Part shown: positions 34,941 through 43,774 of the stretch, piece after piece
How positions within the stretch are numbered: position 1 is the stretch's first letter
How the letters are laid out: the number at the start of each line of letters is the position of its first letter
Assembly (NCBI RefSeq): GCF_900105415.1
Contig: NZ_FNSM01000001.1
Location: 1,178,001-1,242,000, forward strand
DNA: 64,000 nt
DNA from: Streptomyces sp. TLI_105
Lineage (GTDB): Bacteria > Actinomycetota > Actinomycetes > Streptomycetales > Streptomycetaceae
Reading direction: 5' to 3'
Notes under the pieces: model-generated
The model's database searches: none
Seen by the model: the letters and a program-made list of their open reading frames with translations, nothing else
Told to the model about the DNA's origin: nothing
Program-made: the position numbers and the translations under genes

Positions 34941-36479
34941 ATGCGACATCCCCCACGTCTGTCCGCGCTGCTCGCAGGAGCGGCGCTCACGATGGCGAGC
35001 ACCGCTCTCGCCGTCATGGGTACGGCCTCAGGAGCCGCGGCCGCACCCGCCTGCACGGTGGAGTACTCGGTCGTCGGCCAGTGGGCCGGCGGCTATCAGG
35101 GCGCCGTGACCGTCACCAACAACAGCGCCGCGCTGAACGGTTGGAGCCTCGGCTTCGACTTCCCGGCCGGCCAGGTGATGAGTCAGGGCTGGGGCGGGAA
35201 ATGGTCCCAGTCCGGGACGTCCGTCACGGTGGTCAACGAGAGCTGGAACGGCGCGCTCGGCACGGGCGCGAAGATCTCGGCCGGCTTCATCGCCTCCTGG
35301 ACCGGCACCAACACGGCGCCCACCGCCTTCACGCTCAACGGCACCCCGTGCACCACGGACGCGCCGTCGCCCACGCCCACGCCGACCCCCACGACACCGA
35401 CCCCCACCCCGACCACCCCGACGACTCCGCCCACCACTCCCCCGACCACCCCGACCCCGGTCACCGGAGCACCCGAACTCGGCGTCTCCGGAAACAGGTT
35501 CATCGACCAGAACGGCGCCACCCGCCGTCTCCTCGGCGTCAACCGCTCCGGCGGCGAGTTCATGTGCGTCCAGGGCTACGGCTTCTTCGACGGTCCCGTC
35601 GACGACGCCTCCGTCAAGGCGATCGCCGACTGGAAGGCCAACACGGTCCGCATCCCCCTCAACGAGGAGTGCTGGCTCGGCCTCGACAACGTCAAACCCG
35701 AGTACCGGGGCGCGAACTACGTCGCCGCCGTCAAGGACCTGGTGGCCAAGGTGCTCGCCCACGGCATGACCCCCGTGGTCGAACTCCACTGGACGCACGG
35801 CCAGTACACCGGGAACTCGGCGGGCTGCTCCGACACGCACGCCACCTGCCAGAAGCCGATGCCGGACGCCCAGTACACCCCGGCGTTCTGGACCTCGGTG
35901 GCGAACACCTTCAAGAACGACAGGCGGGTCGTCTTCGACCTCTTCAACGAGCCCTACCCGGACCGGGCGACCTCCACCGCGGCACAGGCCTGGTCCTGCT
36001 GGCGCGACGGGGGCACCTGCCCCGGCATCGGCTACGAGGTCGCCGGCATGCAGGACCTGGTGGACGCCGTCCGCGCCACGGGGGCGAAGAACCTCGTCCT
36101 CGTCCCGGGCCTCGCGTACTCCAACGACCTGAGCCGGTGGCTCACGTACCGCCCCACGGACCCGGCGGGCAATCTGGCCGCCGCCTGGCACGTCTACAAC
36201 TTCAACACCTGCGCCGACGAGGCGTGCTGGAACGACACCCTCGCCCCGGTGGCCGCCCAGGTTCCCCTCCTCGCGGGCGAGATCGGCGAGAACACCTGCG
36301 GACACGCGTTCATCGACCGCGTCATGAAGTGGTTCGACGACCGCGGCCTCTCGTACCTGGGCTGGACCTGGAACACCTGGAACTGCAACTCCGGTCCCGC
36401 GCTGATCACTTCGTACGACGGCACCCCCACCGCCTTCGGCATCGGGCTGCGTGACCACCTGCGCGCCCTCAACCCCTGA
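34941..36479 (+). CDS. Secreted GH5 endoglucanase with N-terminal CBM2
   Basis: 512 aa. Signal peptide to about residue 36, CBM2 (37-138; CTVEYSVVGQWAGGYQGAVT, WTGTNTAPTAFTLNG), a Pro/Thr linker (about 143-175), and a GH5 TIM barrel. The barrel shows GVNRSGGEFMC, VRIPLNEECW, the acid/base Glu in VFDLFNEPYPD, HVYNFNTC and the nucleophile Glu in LLAGEIGEN. It cuts internal beta-1,4 bonds of cellulose. ATG at 34941 follows GCGAGGA and starts the signal peptide; the upstream in-frame extension is not used. It is followed 15 bases later by the GH6 gene, so the two form an operon under a CebR-type box. Confidence 0.92.
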   Translation: MRHPPRLSALLAGAALTMASTALAVMGTASGAAAAPACTVEYSVVGQWAGGYQGAVTVTNNSAALNGWSLGFDFPAGQVMSQGWGGKWSQSGTSVTVVNESWNGALGTGAKISAGFIASWTGTNTAPTAFTLNGTPCTTDAPSPTPTPTPTTPTPTPTTPTTPPTTPPTTPTPVTGAPELGVSGNRFIDQNGATRRLLGVNRSGGEFMCVQGYGFFDGPVDDASVKAIADWKANTVRIPLNEECWLGLDNVKPEYRGANYVAAVKDLVAKVLAHGMTPVVELHWTHGQYTGNSAGCSDTHATCQKPMPDAQYTPAFWTSVANTFKNDRRVVFDLFNEPYPDRATSTAAQAWSCWRDGGTCPGIGYEVAGMQDLVDAVRATGAKNLVLVPGLAYSNDLSRWLTYRPTDPAGNLAAAWHVYNFNTCADEACWNDTLAPVAAQVPLLAGEIGENTCGHAFIDRVMKWFDDRGLSYLGWTWNTWNCNSGPALITSYDGTPTAFGIGLRDHLRALNP

Positions 36480-36494
36480 GAGGAACCCCCACCC

Positions 36495-38252
36495 ATGAGC
36501 CGCACCAGCCGCACCGCCCTCCTGGCGGCACTCGGCCTCATCACCGCGACCGGAGCCACCGCCACGGTCTTCGGCACCGCCACCGCCGGCGCCGCCGCAC
36601 CCGGCTGCAAGGTCGACTACCAGATCACCAACCAGTGGAACACCGGCTTCGGCGCCAACGTGACCGTCACCAACACCGGTGACCCGGTGGCCGCCTGGAC
36701 CCTGGAGTGGACCTACGGCGGCAACCAGCAGGTCACCCAGGGCTGGAACGCCACCCTCGCCCAGTCCGGCGCCGCCGTCACCGCCAAGAACGTCTCCTAC
36801 AACGGGACCCTGGCGACGGGCGGCTCCACCTCCTTCGGCTTCAACGGCTCGTACAGCGGCACCAACGCCGTGCCGGCCGCCTTCAAGCTGAACGGCGTCA
36901 CCTGCAACACCACCACGCCTCCCACGACCCCACCCACCACTCCCCCGACGACCCCTCCCACGACCCCGCCGACCACGCCTCCCACCACCCCGCCGGCCGG
37001 CACCAAGGCCGACAACCCGTACGCCGGCGCCAAGGTGTACGTGAATCCCGAGTGGTCCGCGCACGCGGCGGCCGAGCCCGGCGGCACCAAGGTCTCCAAC
37101 CAGCCCACCGGCATCTGGCTGGACCGGATCGCCGCGATCAACGGTTCGAGCACCTCCATGGGACTGCGCGCCCACCTCGACGAGGCCCTGAAGCAGAAGG
37201 GCTCCGGCGAGCTCGTCGTCCAGTTGGTCATCTACGACCTGCCCGGCCGCGACTGCGCCGCGCTCGCCTCCAACGGCGAGCTCGGCCCGACGGAGATCGG
37301 CCGCTACAAGACCGAGTACATCGACCCGATCGCCGCGGTCCTCTCCGACTCCAAGTACGCGGGCCTGCGGATCGTCACCACGGTCGAGCTCGACTCGCTG
37401 CCCAACCTGGTCACCAACGTCTCCGGGCGTGCCACGGCCACCGCCAACTGCGACGTCATGAAGGCGAACGGCAACTACATCACCGGCGTCGGCTACGCGC
37501 TCAAGAAGCTCGGCGCGATCGCCAACGTCTACAACTACCTCGACGCCGGCCACCACGGCTGGCTGGGCTGGGACGACAACTTCGGCCCGTCCGCCGAACT
37601 GTTCAAGCAGGCGGCCACGGCGGAGGGCTCCACGCTCTCCAACGTGCACGGCTTCATCGTCAACACCGCCAACTACAGCGCCCTGAAGGAGGATCACTTC
37701 ACCATCGACGACAGCGTGAACGGCGTCTCCGTACGGCAGTCCAAGTGGGTGGACTGGAACCGGTACACCGACGAGCTGTCGTACGCCCAGGCCATGCGCG
37801 CCAAGCTGGTCTCGATCGGCTTCGACCCCAACCTCGGCATGCTGATCGACACCTCCCGCAACGGCTGGGGCGGCACCGCCCGGCCCACCGGACCGGGCGC
37901 CACGACCAGCGTCGACACGTACGTGAACGGCGGTCGCTACGACCGGCGCATCAACCCCGGCAACTGGTGCAACCAGTCCGGTGCGGGCCTCGGCGAGCGG
38001 CCCCAGGCGGCCCCGGCCGCGGGCATCGACGCGTACGTCTGGATGAAGCCCCCGGGCGAGTCCGACGGCGCCTCCAAGGAGATCCCGAACAACGAGGGCA
38101 AGGGCTTCGACCGGATGTGCGACCCGACGTACACGGGCAACGTCCGTAACGGGAACAGCATGTCGGGCGCGCTGCCGGACGCCCCGCTGGCCGGCAAGTG
38201 GTTCTCGGCCCAGTTCCAGGAGCTCCTGAAGAACGCCCACCCGGCGCTGTAA
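36495..38252 (+). CDS. Secreted GH6 cellobiohydrolase with N-terminal CBM2
   Basis: 585 aa. Signal peptide to about residue 35, CBM2 (36-138; CKVDYQITNQWNTGFGANVT, YSGTNAVPAAFKLNG), a highly repetitive TTPPTTPP linker (about 142-168), then a GH6 domain. GH6 features include VQLVIYDLPGRDCAA with the conserved Asp, VTTVELDSLPNLVTN, LDAGHHGWLGWDDN and VWMKPPGESDG. The long loops and size fit an exo-acting, non-reducing-end cellobiohydrolase. Together with GH48 and GH5 it makes a complete exo/exo/endo cellulase set. GAGAGGAA precedes the ATG; a strong terminator follows at 38291-38334. Confidence 0.93.
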   Translation: MSRTSRTALLAALGLITATGATATVFGTATAGAAAPGCKVDYQITNQWNTGFGANVTVTNTGDPVAAWTLEWTYGGNQQVTQGWNATLAQSGAAVTAKNVSYNGTLATGGSTSFGFNGSYSGTNAVPAAFKLNGVTCNTTTPPTTPPTTPPTTPPTTPPTTPPTTPPAGTKADNPYAGAKVYVNPEWSAHAAAEPGGTKVSNQPTGIWLDRIAAINGSSTSMGLRAHLDEALKQKGSGELVVQLVIYDLPGRDCAALASNGELGPTEIGRYKTEYIDPIAAVLSDSKYAGLRIVTTVELDSLPNLVTNVSGRATATANCDVMKANGNYITGVGYALKKLGAIANVYNYLDAGHHGWLGWDDNFGPSAELFKQAATAEGSTLSNVHGFIVNTANYSALKEDHFTIDDSVNGVSVRQSKWVDWNRYTDELSYAQAMRAKLVSIGFDPNLGMLIDTSRNGWGGTARPTGPGATTSVDTYVNGGRYDRRINPGNWCNQSGAGLGERPQAAPAAGIDAYVWMKPPGESDGASKEIPNNEGKGFDRMCDPTYTGNVRNGNSMSGALPDAPLAGKWFSAQFQELLKNAHPAL

Positions 38253-38290
38253 CACCCCGGCGGGGAGGCCGTAGAACCCGACGGGGAGAC

Positions 38291-38334
38291 GGAGAACGGC
38301 CGGACGGGCCACGGACCCCGTCCGGCCGTTCTCC
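38291..38334 (+). terminator. Strong terminator after the GH5-GH6 operon
   Basis: A perfect 18-bp stem (38291-38308 with 38317-38334; arm GGAGAACGGCCGGACGGG) and an 8-base loop, followed by TTCC. It starts 38 bases past the GH6 stop. Confidence 0.92.
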
Positions 38335-38422
38335 TTCCGCGTCCTCCCCGGCGGTGCGGACGATCACCGCTTCCCCACGCTGTGCATCGCTCGATTCGAC
38401 CGGACCAGGGGTGGGGATCCGC

Positions 38423-39730
38423 ATGGCGGGACGGACACAGGGGGAACGCGACGGCGGGGCGGCGGAGCCGTCCGGACGGCGAGGAGGGCTGGGCTGCCTC
38501 CTGACCGCCGTCGGTCTCCTGCTCGCGCTCGTCGCCGGCATCGGCTGGGCGTTCCTGGAGCCCATGGGCTACTGGCCGGGGTCGTCGATGACGACGGCCT
38601 GGACGGCGCGGAGCGACACGGACGGGACCCCGCCGAAAAACGCCCCGGACCGCACCTGGCTCATCGGCGACACCGTCGTGCGCGGCGGCCCTGACGGCGT
38701 CCGCGCCTTCCGCGCCGGATCCGGCGCGGAGCGCTGGCAGTACGCCCCTCCCCGCCTCACCGACCTCTGCGCGCTCAGCCCCACGGTCGACGGTTCGGTG
38801 GCGCTGGTCGCCCGCACCGGGCGCGACGGGGGCTGCGCCACCGTCGCCGCGCTCGACCTCGAGAACGGCCGCGAACTGTGGCACACGTCCCGGGTCCCGG
38901 CGCTCCGCACCCCCTCCGAGAGGGACATCTTCGGTCTGCGGCCCGACGGCCCGGGCGTCGGCGTCGGCGGCGCCCTCACCGTCGCCGGCGGACTCGGCGT
39001 CGTCCTCGAGGAGGGGCGTGGCGCGCCCGCCCTCCGGGCCCTCGAACTGCGCACCGGCGCGGCGCGCTGGACGGCGGCCGTGCCGAAGGGCTGCGTCCCC
39101 GGCGTGTCGGCCGCCGGCCCGAAGCAGATCGTCACCGTCCTCACCTGCCGTGACGAGATGAAGGTGGCCGCCTTCGATCCGGCGGACGGCTCGGCGCGGT
39201 GGGCCGTCCCGCTCGACGCCCGTCGTGGCGTCCCCACCGGGTCGATCGTGACGGTCGTGTCCGCCGAGCCGATCGTGCTGCGGATCGACGCCCGAGACCT
39301 CCTCGTCTTCGGGCCGGACGGCACCCCCGGTCCGCGGATCGAGCCGGTCGGCCCGCCCCACAGGCTGGACGGCGGCGACGTGGCCGTCTCGGACGGTCGG
39401 GTCTTCAACCTCACGAGCGGCGGCCGGTGGGGACGTGTCGTCGCCCACGACCTGGCCTCCGGCGACAAGCTGTGGGAGGAGGACCTGGGCGGCGCCGCCT
39501 ACACCCTCGGCGGGCTGCACGCGGAGGCCGGCCGGGTCATGGCGCTGAAGACCTCCGCCCGGTCCGGCGACGTCCTGTACACCCTCGACGCCGCCACCGG
39601 CGACGAGGAGGAACGCGTCTTCCGCGACCTGGAGGCCCCGGCCCGGGAAGTGCTTCCGTACGGGGAGCTGCTCATCGCCGTCCACCCGGGCGGCGGCACC
39701 CTGTCCCTCTCCGCGTACGAGCCGTGGTGA
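38423..39730 (+). CDS. Membrane-anchored PQQ-like beta-propeller protein
   Basis: 435 aa. A charged, Gly-rich cytoplasmic N-terminus (about 24 residues) is followed by one membrane helix (CLLTAVGLLLALVAGIGWAF) and an extracytoplasmic repeat domain. Blades of PQQ type recur: GVRAFRAGSGAERWQY, AALDLENGRELWHTS, RALELRTGAARWTAA, AAFDPADGSARWAVP and VAHDLASGDKLWEED. Such proteins are usually scaffolds or sensors and lack enzymatic PQQ sites. ATG 38423 is preferred; GTG 38411 in frame is an alternative. No partner gene identifies its role, and it is separated from the cellulases by a strong terminator. Confidence 0.8.
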   Translation: MAGRTQGERDGGAAEPSGRRGGLGCLLTAVGLLLALVAGIGWAFLEPMGYWPGSSMTTAWTARSDTDGTPPKNAPDRTWLIGDTVVRGGPDGVRAFRAGSGAERWQYAPPRLTDLCALSPTVDGSVALVARTGRDGGCATVAALDLENGRELWHTSRVPALRTPSERDIFGLRPDGPGVGVGGALTVAGGLGVVLEEGRGAPALRALELRTGAARWTAAVPKGCVPGVSAAGPKQIVTVLTCRDEMKVAAFDPADGSARWAVPLDARRGVPTGSIVTVVSAEPIVLRIDARDLLVFGPDGTPGPRIEPVGPPHRLDGGDVAVSDGRVFNLTSGGRWGRVVAHDLASGDKLWEEDLGGAAYTLGGLHAEAGRVMALKTSARSGDVLYTLDAATGDEEERVFRDLEAPAREVLPYGELLIAVHPGGGTLSLSAYEPW

Positions 39731-39734
39731 CGGA

Positions 39735-39753
39735 GGCCCCGGCCGCCGGGGCC
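39735..39753. terminator. Short bidirectional hairpin between convergent genes
   Basis: GGCCCCGG-ccg-CCGGGGCC, an 8-bp stem in the 33-base gap between the convergent propeller gene and cebR. Confidence 0.6.
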
Positions 39754-39763
39754 GGGAGGGCCG

Positions 39764-40783
39764 TCAGCAGGACCCCCGCACCACCAGCTCCGTGGGAAGG
39801 ACCCTGCTCGGCCGGTCCGGGGTGCCGGCCACGTCCTGGATCAGCATCCGCGCCATGGTGCGGCCCATCTCCTCGATGGGCTGTCGCACGCTCGTCAGCG
39901 GCGGGTCCATGAGCCGGGCGACCGGCGAGTCGTCGACGCCGACGAGGGCCACGTCCTCCGGGACCCGGCGGCCCGCCTCGCGCAGGACGCTCCGCGCGCC
40001 GGCCGCCATCACGTCGGAGGCGGCGAAGACGGCGTCCAGGTCGGGCCGGCGGTCCAGGAGCTCCCGCATGGCCTGCCGGCCGCCCTCCTCGGTGAAGTCG
40101 CCGTTGGCGACGAGCGTCTCGTCGGGCGTGAGTCCGGCCTCCGTGAGGCCCGCCCGGTAGCCGCCGAGCCGGGCCCGCGCCACGTACATGTCGAGGGGGC
40201 CGGTGACGGTCGCGATACGGCTCCGGCCGCGCCCCACCAGGTGGGCGACGGCCGTCCGTCCGGCGCCGATGTTGTCGGAGTCCACGTACGGCACGGGCTC
40301 GGCCTCGGTGCGGCGGCCGTTCAGCACGACCGGGAGGCCCAGTTCCCTGATGCGGTCGGGCAGCGGGTCGTCGCCGTGGACCGAGGCGAGCAGCACCCCG
40401 TCGACGCGCTGGGCGGCGAGGTACTGCTCGAAGCGCTGTCGCTCCTGCTCGCTGCGGACCAGGGTGAGCAGGAGCTGCTTGTCGGCCTCGGCGAGCTCGG
40501 CGCTGACCCCGCGGATGAGGTCGAGGAAGTAGGGCTCGGCGAAGAGCCGGGCCTCGGCCTCGGGGATGACGAGCGCGATCGCGTCGGTGCGGCTGCCCGC
40601 CAGGGCGCGGGCCGCCTGGTTGGGTACGTAGCCGAGTTCGGCGACGGCTCGGGCGACGGCCGTCCTGGTCCGCTCGCTCACCCGGGGGGAGCCGTTGATG
40701 ACCCGGGAGACCGTGCCCCGGCCGACCCCGGCCCTGGCCGCGACCTGTTCCAGGGTGGGTCTGCCGCTCTGCCGTCCGTTCAC
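39764..40783 (-). CDS. cebR: LacI-family cellulose-utilisation repressor CebR
   Basis: 339 aa. The N-terminus NGRQSGRPTLEQVAARAGVG then RGTVSRVINGSPRVS closely follows known streptomycete CebR proteins, and the effector domain contains VDSDNIGAGRTAVAHL and FAASDVMAAGA. CebR binds TGGGAGCGCTCCCA and is released by cello-oligosaccharides such as cellobiose. GTG at 40783 puts the HTH at the N-terminus, as in characterised CebR; the ORF runs on upstream through the operator itself, which argues against a longer start. A perfect CebR box at 40848-40861 suggests autoregulation. Divergent from cebEFG-bglC. Confidence 0.94.
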   Translation of the reverse strand: MNGRQSGRPTLEQVAARAGVGRGTVSRVINGSPRVSERTRTAVARAVAELGYVPNQAARALAGSRTDAIALVIPEAEARLFAEPYFLDLIRGVSAELAEADKQLLLTLVRSEQERQRFEQYLAAQRVDGVLLASVHGDDPLPDRIRELGLPVVLNGRRTEAEPVPYVDSDNIGAGRTAVAHLVGRGRSRIATVTGPLDMYVARARLGGYRAGLTEAGLTPDETLVANGDFTEEGGRQAMRELLDRRPDLDAVFAASDVMAAGARSVLREAGRRVPEDVALVGVDDSPVARLMDPPLTSVRQPIEEMGRTMARMLIQDVAGTPDRPSRVLPTELVVRGSC

Positions 40784-40847
40784 GACTCCCGAACTCCCCT
40801 CGTAGGACAACGCGCCGCTCACCTGCCCGGATGACCGCCCAGGCTGA

Positions 40848-40861
40848 TGGGAGCGCTCCCA
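40848..40861. promoter_or_regulatory. CebR box upstream of cebR
   Basis: Perfect TGGGAGCGCTCCCA, 65 bases upstream of the cebR start, consistent with negative autoregulation. Confidence 0.9.
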
Positions 40862-40982
40862 CACTAGTCCACGGCCACCCCGCCGCGCCACGCGCCCGCG
40901 TTCAGGAGATGACGGCCCGACACCTCGCCGAAGGCCGCGAAACCCCCGGAAAACCTTCCGGTAACGAATCCGTGTTCATGTC

Positions 40983-41012
40983 TTGACACTCACACCCGCC
41001 AGGCAGCAACCT
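40983..41012 (+). promoter_or_regulatory. Candidate cebE promoter
   Basis: A consensus -35 TTGACA (40983-40988) and, 18 bases on, CAACCT (41007-41012) as a weak -10. The CebR box at 41026-41039 would then overlap or closely follow the transcription start, the expected position for repression. The 5' leader would be about 130 bases. Confidence 0.45.
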
Positions 41013-41025
41013 TCCGGCAACGACG

Positions 41026-41039
41026 TGGGAGCGCTCCCA
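41026..41039. promoter_or_regulatory. CebR box upstream of cebE
   Basis: Perfect TGGGAGCGCTCCCA, 112 bases upstream of the cebE start. It is the fourth CebR-type site in this island and the canonical operator of the cebEFG-bglC operon. Confidence 0.93.
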
Positions 41040-41150
41040 TCGGGACGCGACACAGCCTTGCATCAGGTCCTGGCGGGCGCCGCCGAGCCGCGATCGGCCG
41101 GCCGGGCCTCTTGGCGCACAAAGAGCACCACCTTGGACGAGGAGAGTGGA

Positions 41151-42497
41151 ATGCGCACTTCCAGCAGCAGACGCGGACGCCGTGCGGCGATCGCGGCGGT
41201 CGCCGTCGTCGTGACCGGCACGACCCTGCTCACCGGTTGCGGCAGCGACGAGGACGACGGCGCCGGCAAGGACGGCCAGGGCGCCGGGAAGATCACGCTG
41301 CGGGTCGGGACCTTCGGTTCCTTCGGCTACGACAACAAGACCGGCGCCAAGCTCTACGCCGAGTACGAGCGGCTCCACCCGAACATCAAGATCGAGGAGT
41401 CGAACGTCTCCGACGGCCAGAAGTACTGGGACACGCTGAAGCTGCGCCTCACCCAGAACAGCGGCGTCGCCGACATCCAGGCCGTCGAGGTGGGCTACAT
41501 CGCCGAGGCGACCGGCACCGCCATGGCGAACAAGTGGGTCGACCTGAGCAAGGAGGGCGGCGCGAACCTCGGCGCCTTCCTCGACTGGAAGGTCAAGCAG
41601 GCGACGACGGCCGACGGCAAGGTCATCGGCCTCGGCACCGACATCGGCCCCATGGCCATCTGCTACAACAAGGAGCTCTTCGCCAAGGCCAAGCTGCCCA
41701 CCGCCCGCGAGGAGGTCGCCAGGCTGTGGGCCGGCGACTGGTCCAAGTTCCTCGCGACCGGCGAGAGGTACAAGGCGGCCGCGCCCGCCGGCACCGCCTT
41801 CCACGACTCCGCGAGCGGCCTGTTCAACGCCGTCGTCTCCAGCGACCCGGTGCAGTACGCCAACGCGAGCGGCGAGCTCGACTGGGAGAACAGCCCCGGC
41901 GTGAAGAAGGCCTGGGAGACCGCCGTGAAGGCGGCCCAGGGCGGACTCACCGCCAAGCTGCGCCAGTTCGACGAGAAGGGCACGTGGAACGCGGCCTTCA
42001 AGAACTCGAAGTTCGCCACGGTCGCCTGCCCGAGCTGGATGACCGGCATCATCAAGGACCAGGCCGGTCCCGCCAACCAGGGCAAGTGGGACATCGCCGC
42101 GCCGCCGGTCGCCGGGAACTGGGGCGGCGCCTTCCTCGCCGTGCCGAAGGCCGGCAAGCACACCAAGGAGGCCGCCGAGCTCGCCGCCTGGCTGACCGCC
42201 CCGGCGCAGCACGCCAAGGTCTTCGCGGTCAACGGCAACATGCCCTCGTCCAAGGACACGCTGCTCTCCGCCGCGGTCCAGGAGGCGAAGCTGCCGTACT
42301 TCGGCGACACGCCGGTCGGCAAGATCTTCTCCAGCGCGGCGGTCGGCATCCACCCCGCCGTCATCAGCCGCTACGACGGCCAGGTGAAGACCTTCCTCAC
42401 CGACAACGGCATCCTCGACATCGAGCAGCGCGGCACCGACCCGGCCAAGGCCTGGGAGAACGTCAAGAAGCTGGTCGACGACAAGATCGACCACTAG
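41151..42497 (+). CDS. cebE: Cellobiose/cellotriose-binding lipoprotein CebE
   Basis: 448 aa. ATG at 41151 follows GAGGAGAGTGG. The signal peptide is rich in Arg (SSSRRGRRAAIAA) with lipobox LLTGC, Cys about residue 30. The mature protein begins KITLRVGTFGSFGYDNKTGA and resembles CebE of S. reticuli and S. griseus, which binds cello-oligosaccharides. It heads the operon cebE-cebF-cebG-bglC under a perfect CebR box. Its TAG stop (42495-42497) lies inside the CTAG that flanks an inserted hairpin element, so the element abuts the end of the gene without altering the protein. Confidence 0.93.
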   Translation: MRTSSSRRGRRAAIAAVAVVVTGTTLLTGCGSDEDDGAGKDGQGAGKITLRVGTFGSFGYDNKTGAKLYAEYERLHPNIKIEESNVSDGQKYWDTLKLRLTQNSGVADIQAVEVGYIAEATGTAMANKWVDLSKEGGANLGAFLDWKVKQATTADGKVIGLGTDIGPMAICYNKELFAKAKLPTAREEVARLWAGDWSKFLATGERYKAAAPAGTAFHDSASGLFNAVVSSDPVQYANASGELDWENSPGVKKAWETAVKAAQGGLTAKLRQFDEKGTWNAAFKNSKFATVACPSWMTGIIKDQAGPANQGKWDIAAPPVAGNWGGAFLAVPKAGKHTKEAAELAAWLTAPAQHAKVFAVNGNMPSSKDTLLSAAVQEAKLPYFGDTPVGKIFSSAAVGIHPAVISRYDGQVKTFLTDNGILDIEQRGTDPAKAWENVKKLVDDKIDH

Positions 42498-42673
42498 GCC
42501 CCGTCCGGAAAGTCCCCCCTGGGCCGCGGCGTCTGGCCCGCACGCTCGCCGCGTTGCCGAAACGCCCTGGTAGCTCCGCTACGAAGGCACCCCGGCGCCT
42601 TGCGATCGCACGCACCAGACCCCGCGGCCCCTGCCCTCCGGGCAGACGGCGCTACTTTCCGGACACGGCCTAG
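42494..42673. mobile_element. MITE-like element between cebE and cebF, flanked by CTAG
   Basis: CTAG occurs at 42494-42497 and again at 42670-42673. Between them 172 bases start GCCCCGTCCGGAAAGT and end with the inverse of GCCGTGTCCGGAAAGT, i.e. 16-bp terminal inverted repeats with two mismatches. The interior continues as an imperfect hairpin: GGGCCGCGGCGTCTGG (42521-42536) pairs with CCAGACCCCGCGGCCC, and the centre is GGTAGC-tc-CGCTACG-like. There is no coding capacity. Four-base CTAG duplications are typical of IS5-group targets, so this is probably a non-autonomous derivative. The left CTAG supplies the cebE stop codon. Confidence 0.75.
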
Positions 42674-42762
42674 CGGGGGCGCCTGCCGGTCCGTCGTCGC
42701 CTGCGGGCGGCGGACCGGCACCGTCCGCACCACCGCACGCATCGACCTGGAAGGACGCCCCC

Positions 42763-43770
42763 GTGGCCACCTCCGTTCGGGCGAAGCGGGCCGGCTCCCC
42801 GCCGCCCGTCGCACCGCCCTCCTCCCCCGACGGCCCCCGCGGCCGCCGTGCCGCCCCGGGCGGCTGGCGCAGCGCGCTCTACCGCTGGGACATCAAGGCG
42901 ATCCCGTACGTCTTCATCGCCCCCTTCTTCCTCACCTTCGCGGCCTTCGGGCTCTTCCCGCTGCTCTACACCGGCTGGCTCTCGCTGAACCGGGTCGAGC
43001 TCGGCGGCGATCCGACGTGGAAGGGCCTGGAGAACTACACCGACCTCGCGACCAGCGAGTTCTTCTGGAACGCGCTCCTCAACACCTTCACCATCGGGGT
43101 GATATCGACCGTTCCGCAGCTGCTCATGGCCCTGGGCCTGGCGCACCTGCTCAACTACAGGCTCCGCGGCCGGGGCTTCTTCCGGGTCGCGATCCTCGCC
43201 CCGTACGCCACCTCGATCGCGGCGGCGACCCTGGTCTTCGCCCAGCTGTTCAACACCGACTACGGCATGATCAACGGCCTCCTCGGCTGGATCGGCGTCG
43301 ACCCGGTGGACTGGGAGTCGTCCAAGTGGCCGGCGCAGATCGCGATCTCGGTGATCGTCACCTGGCGCTGGACCGGCTACAACGCGCTGATCTACCTGGC
43401 CGCGATGCAGGCCGTGCCGCAGGACCTCTACGAGGCGGCCTCGCTCGACGGGGCCTCGCGCTGGCGGCAGTTCACCAGCGTCACCATCCCGTCGATCCGG
43501 CCGACGATCCTCTTCACGATCATCGTCTCCACCATCGGCGCGACCCAGCTGTTCGGCGAGCCGATGCTCTTCGGCGGCAGCGTCGGCATCAGCGGCGGCA
43601 GCGGCAACCAGTTCCAGACGCTGAGCCTGCTGATGTACGAGAAGGGCTGGGTGACCGGCGCGCTCGGACAGGCCTCCGCGATCGCCTGGGTCATGCTCCT
43701 GCTCCTCCTCCTGATCGGCGGCGTCCAGGCGCTGGTCTCCCGCCGCGACCGCACGAAGCTGGGGGGATGA
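42763..43770 (+). CDS. cebF: Cello-oligosaccharide ABC permease CebF
   Basis: 335 aa, MalF type. A disordered Pro/Arg-rich N-terminus of about 40 residues precedes the helices (YVFIAPFFLTFAAFGLFPLL). The EAA loop is DLYEAASLDGASRWRQFTSV. The GTG start follows GGAAGGACG. It lies 265 bases after cebE, the gap being filled largely by the hairpin element, and 4 bases before cebG. It transports cellobiose/cellotriose with CebE and CebG, energised by the shared ATPase MsiK known from Streptomyces, which is not encoded here. Confidence 0.92.
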   Translation: MATSVRAKRAGSPPPVAPPSSPDGPRGRRAAPGGWRSALYRWDIKAIPYVFIAPFFLTFAAFGLFPLLYTGWLSLNRVELGGDPTWKGLENYTDLATSEFFWNALLNTFTIGVISTVPQLLMALGLAHLLNYRLRGRGFFRVAILAPYATSIAAATLVFAQLFNTDYGMINGLLGWIGVDPVDWESSKWPAQIAISVIVTWRWTGYNALIYLAAMQAVPQDLYEAASLDGASRWRQFTSVTIPSIRPTILFTIIVSTIGATQLFGEPMLFGGSVGISGGSGNQFQTLSLLMYEKGWVTGALGQASAIAWVMLLLLLLIGGVQALVSRRDRTKLGG

Positions 43771-43774
43771 CCTC

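Noticed and set aside
39764..40891. Longer CebR starting at 40891
   Set aside because: It would translate through the CebR operator and add 36 unmatched residues before the HTH; known CebR proteins start at the equivalent of 40783.
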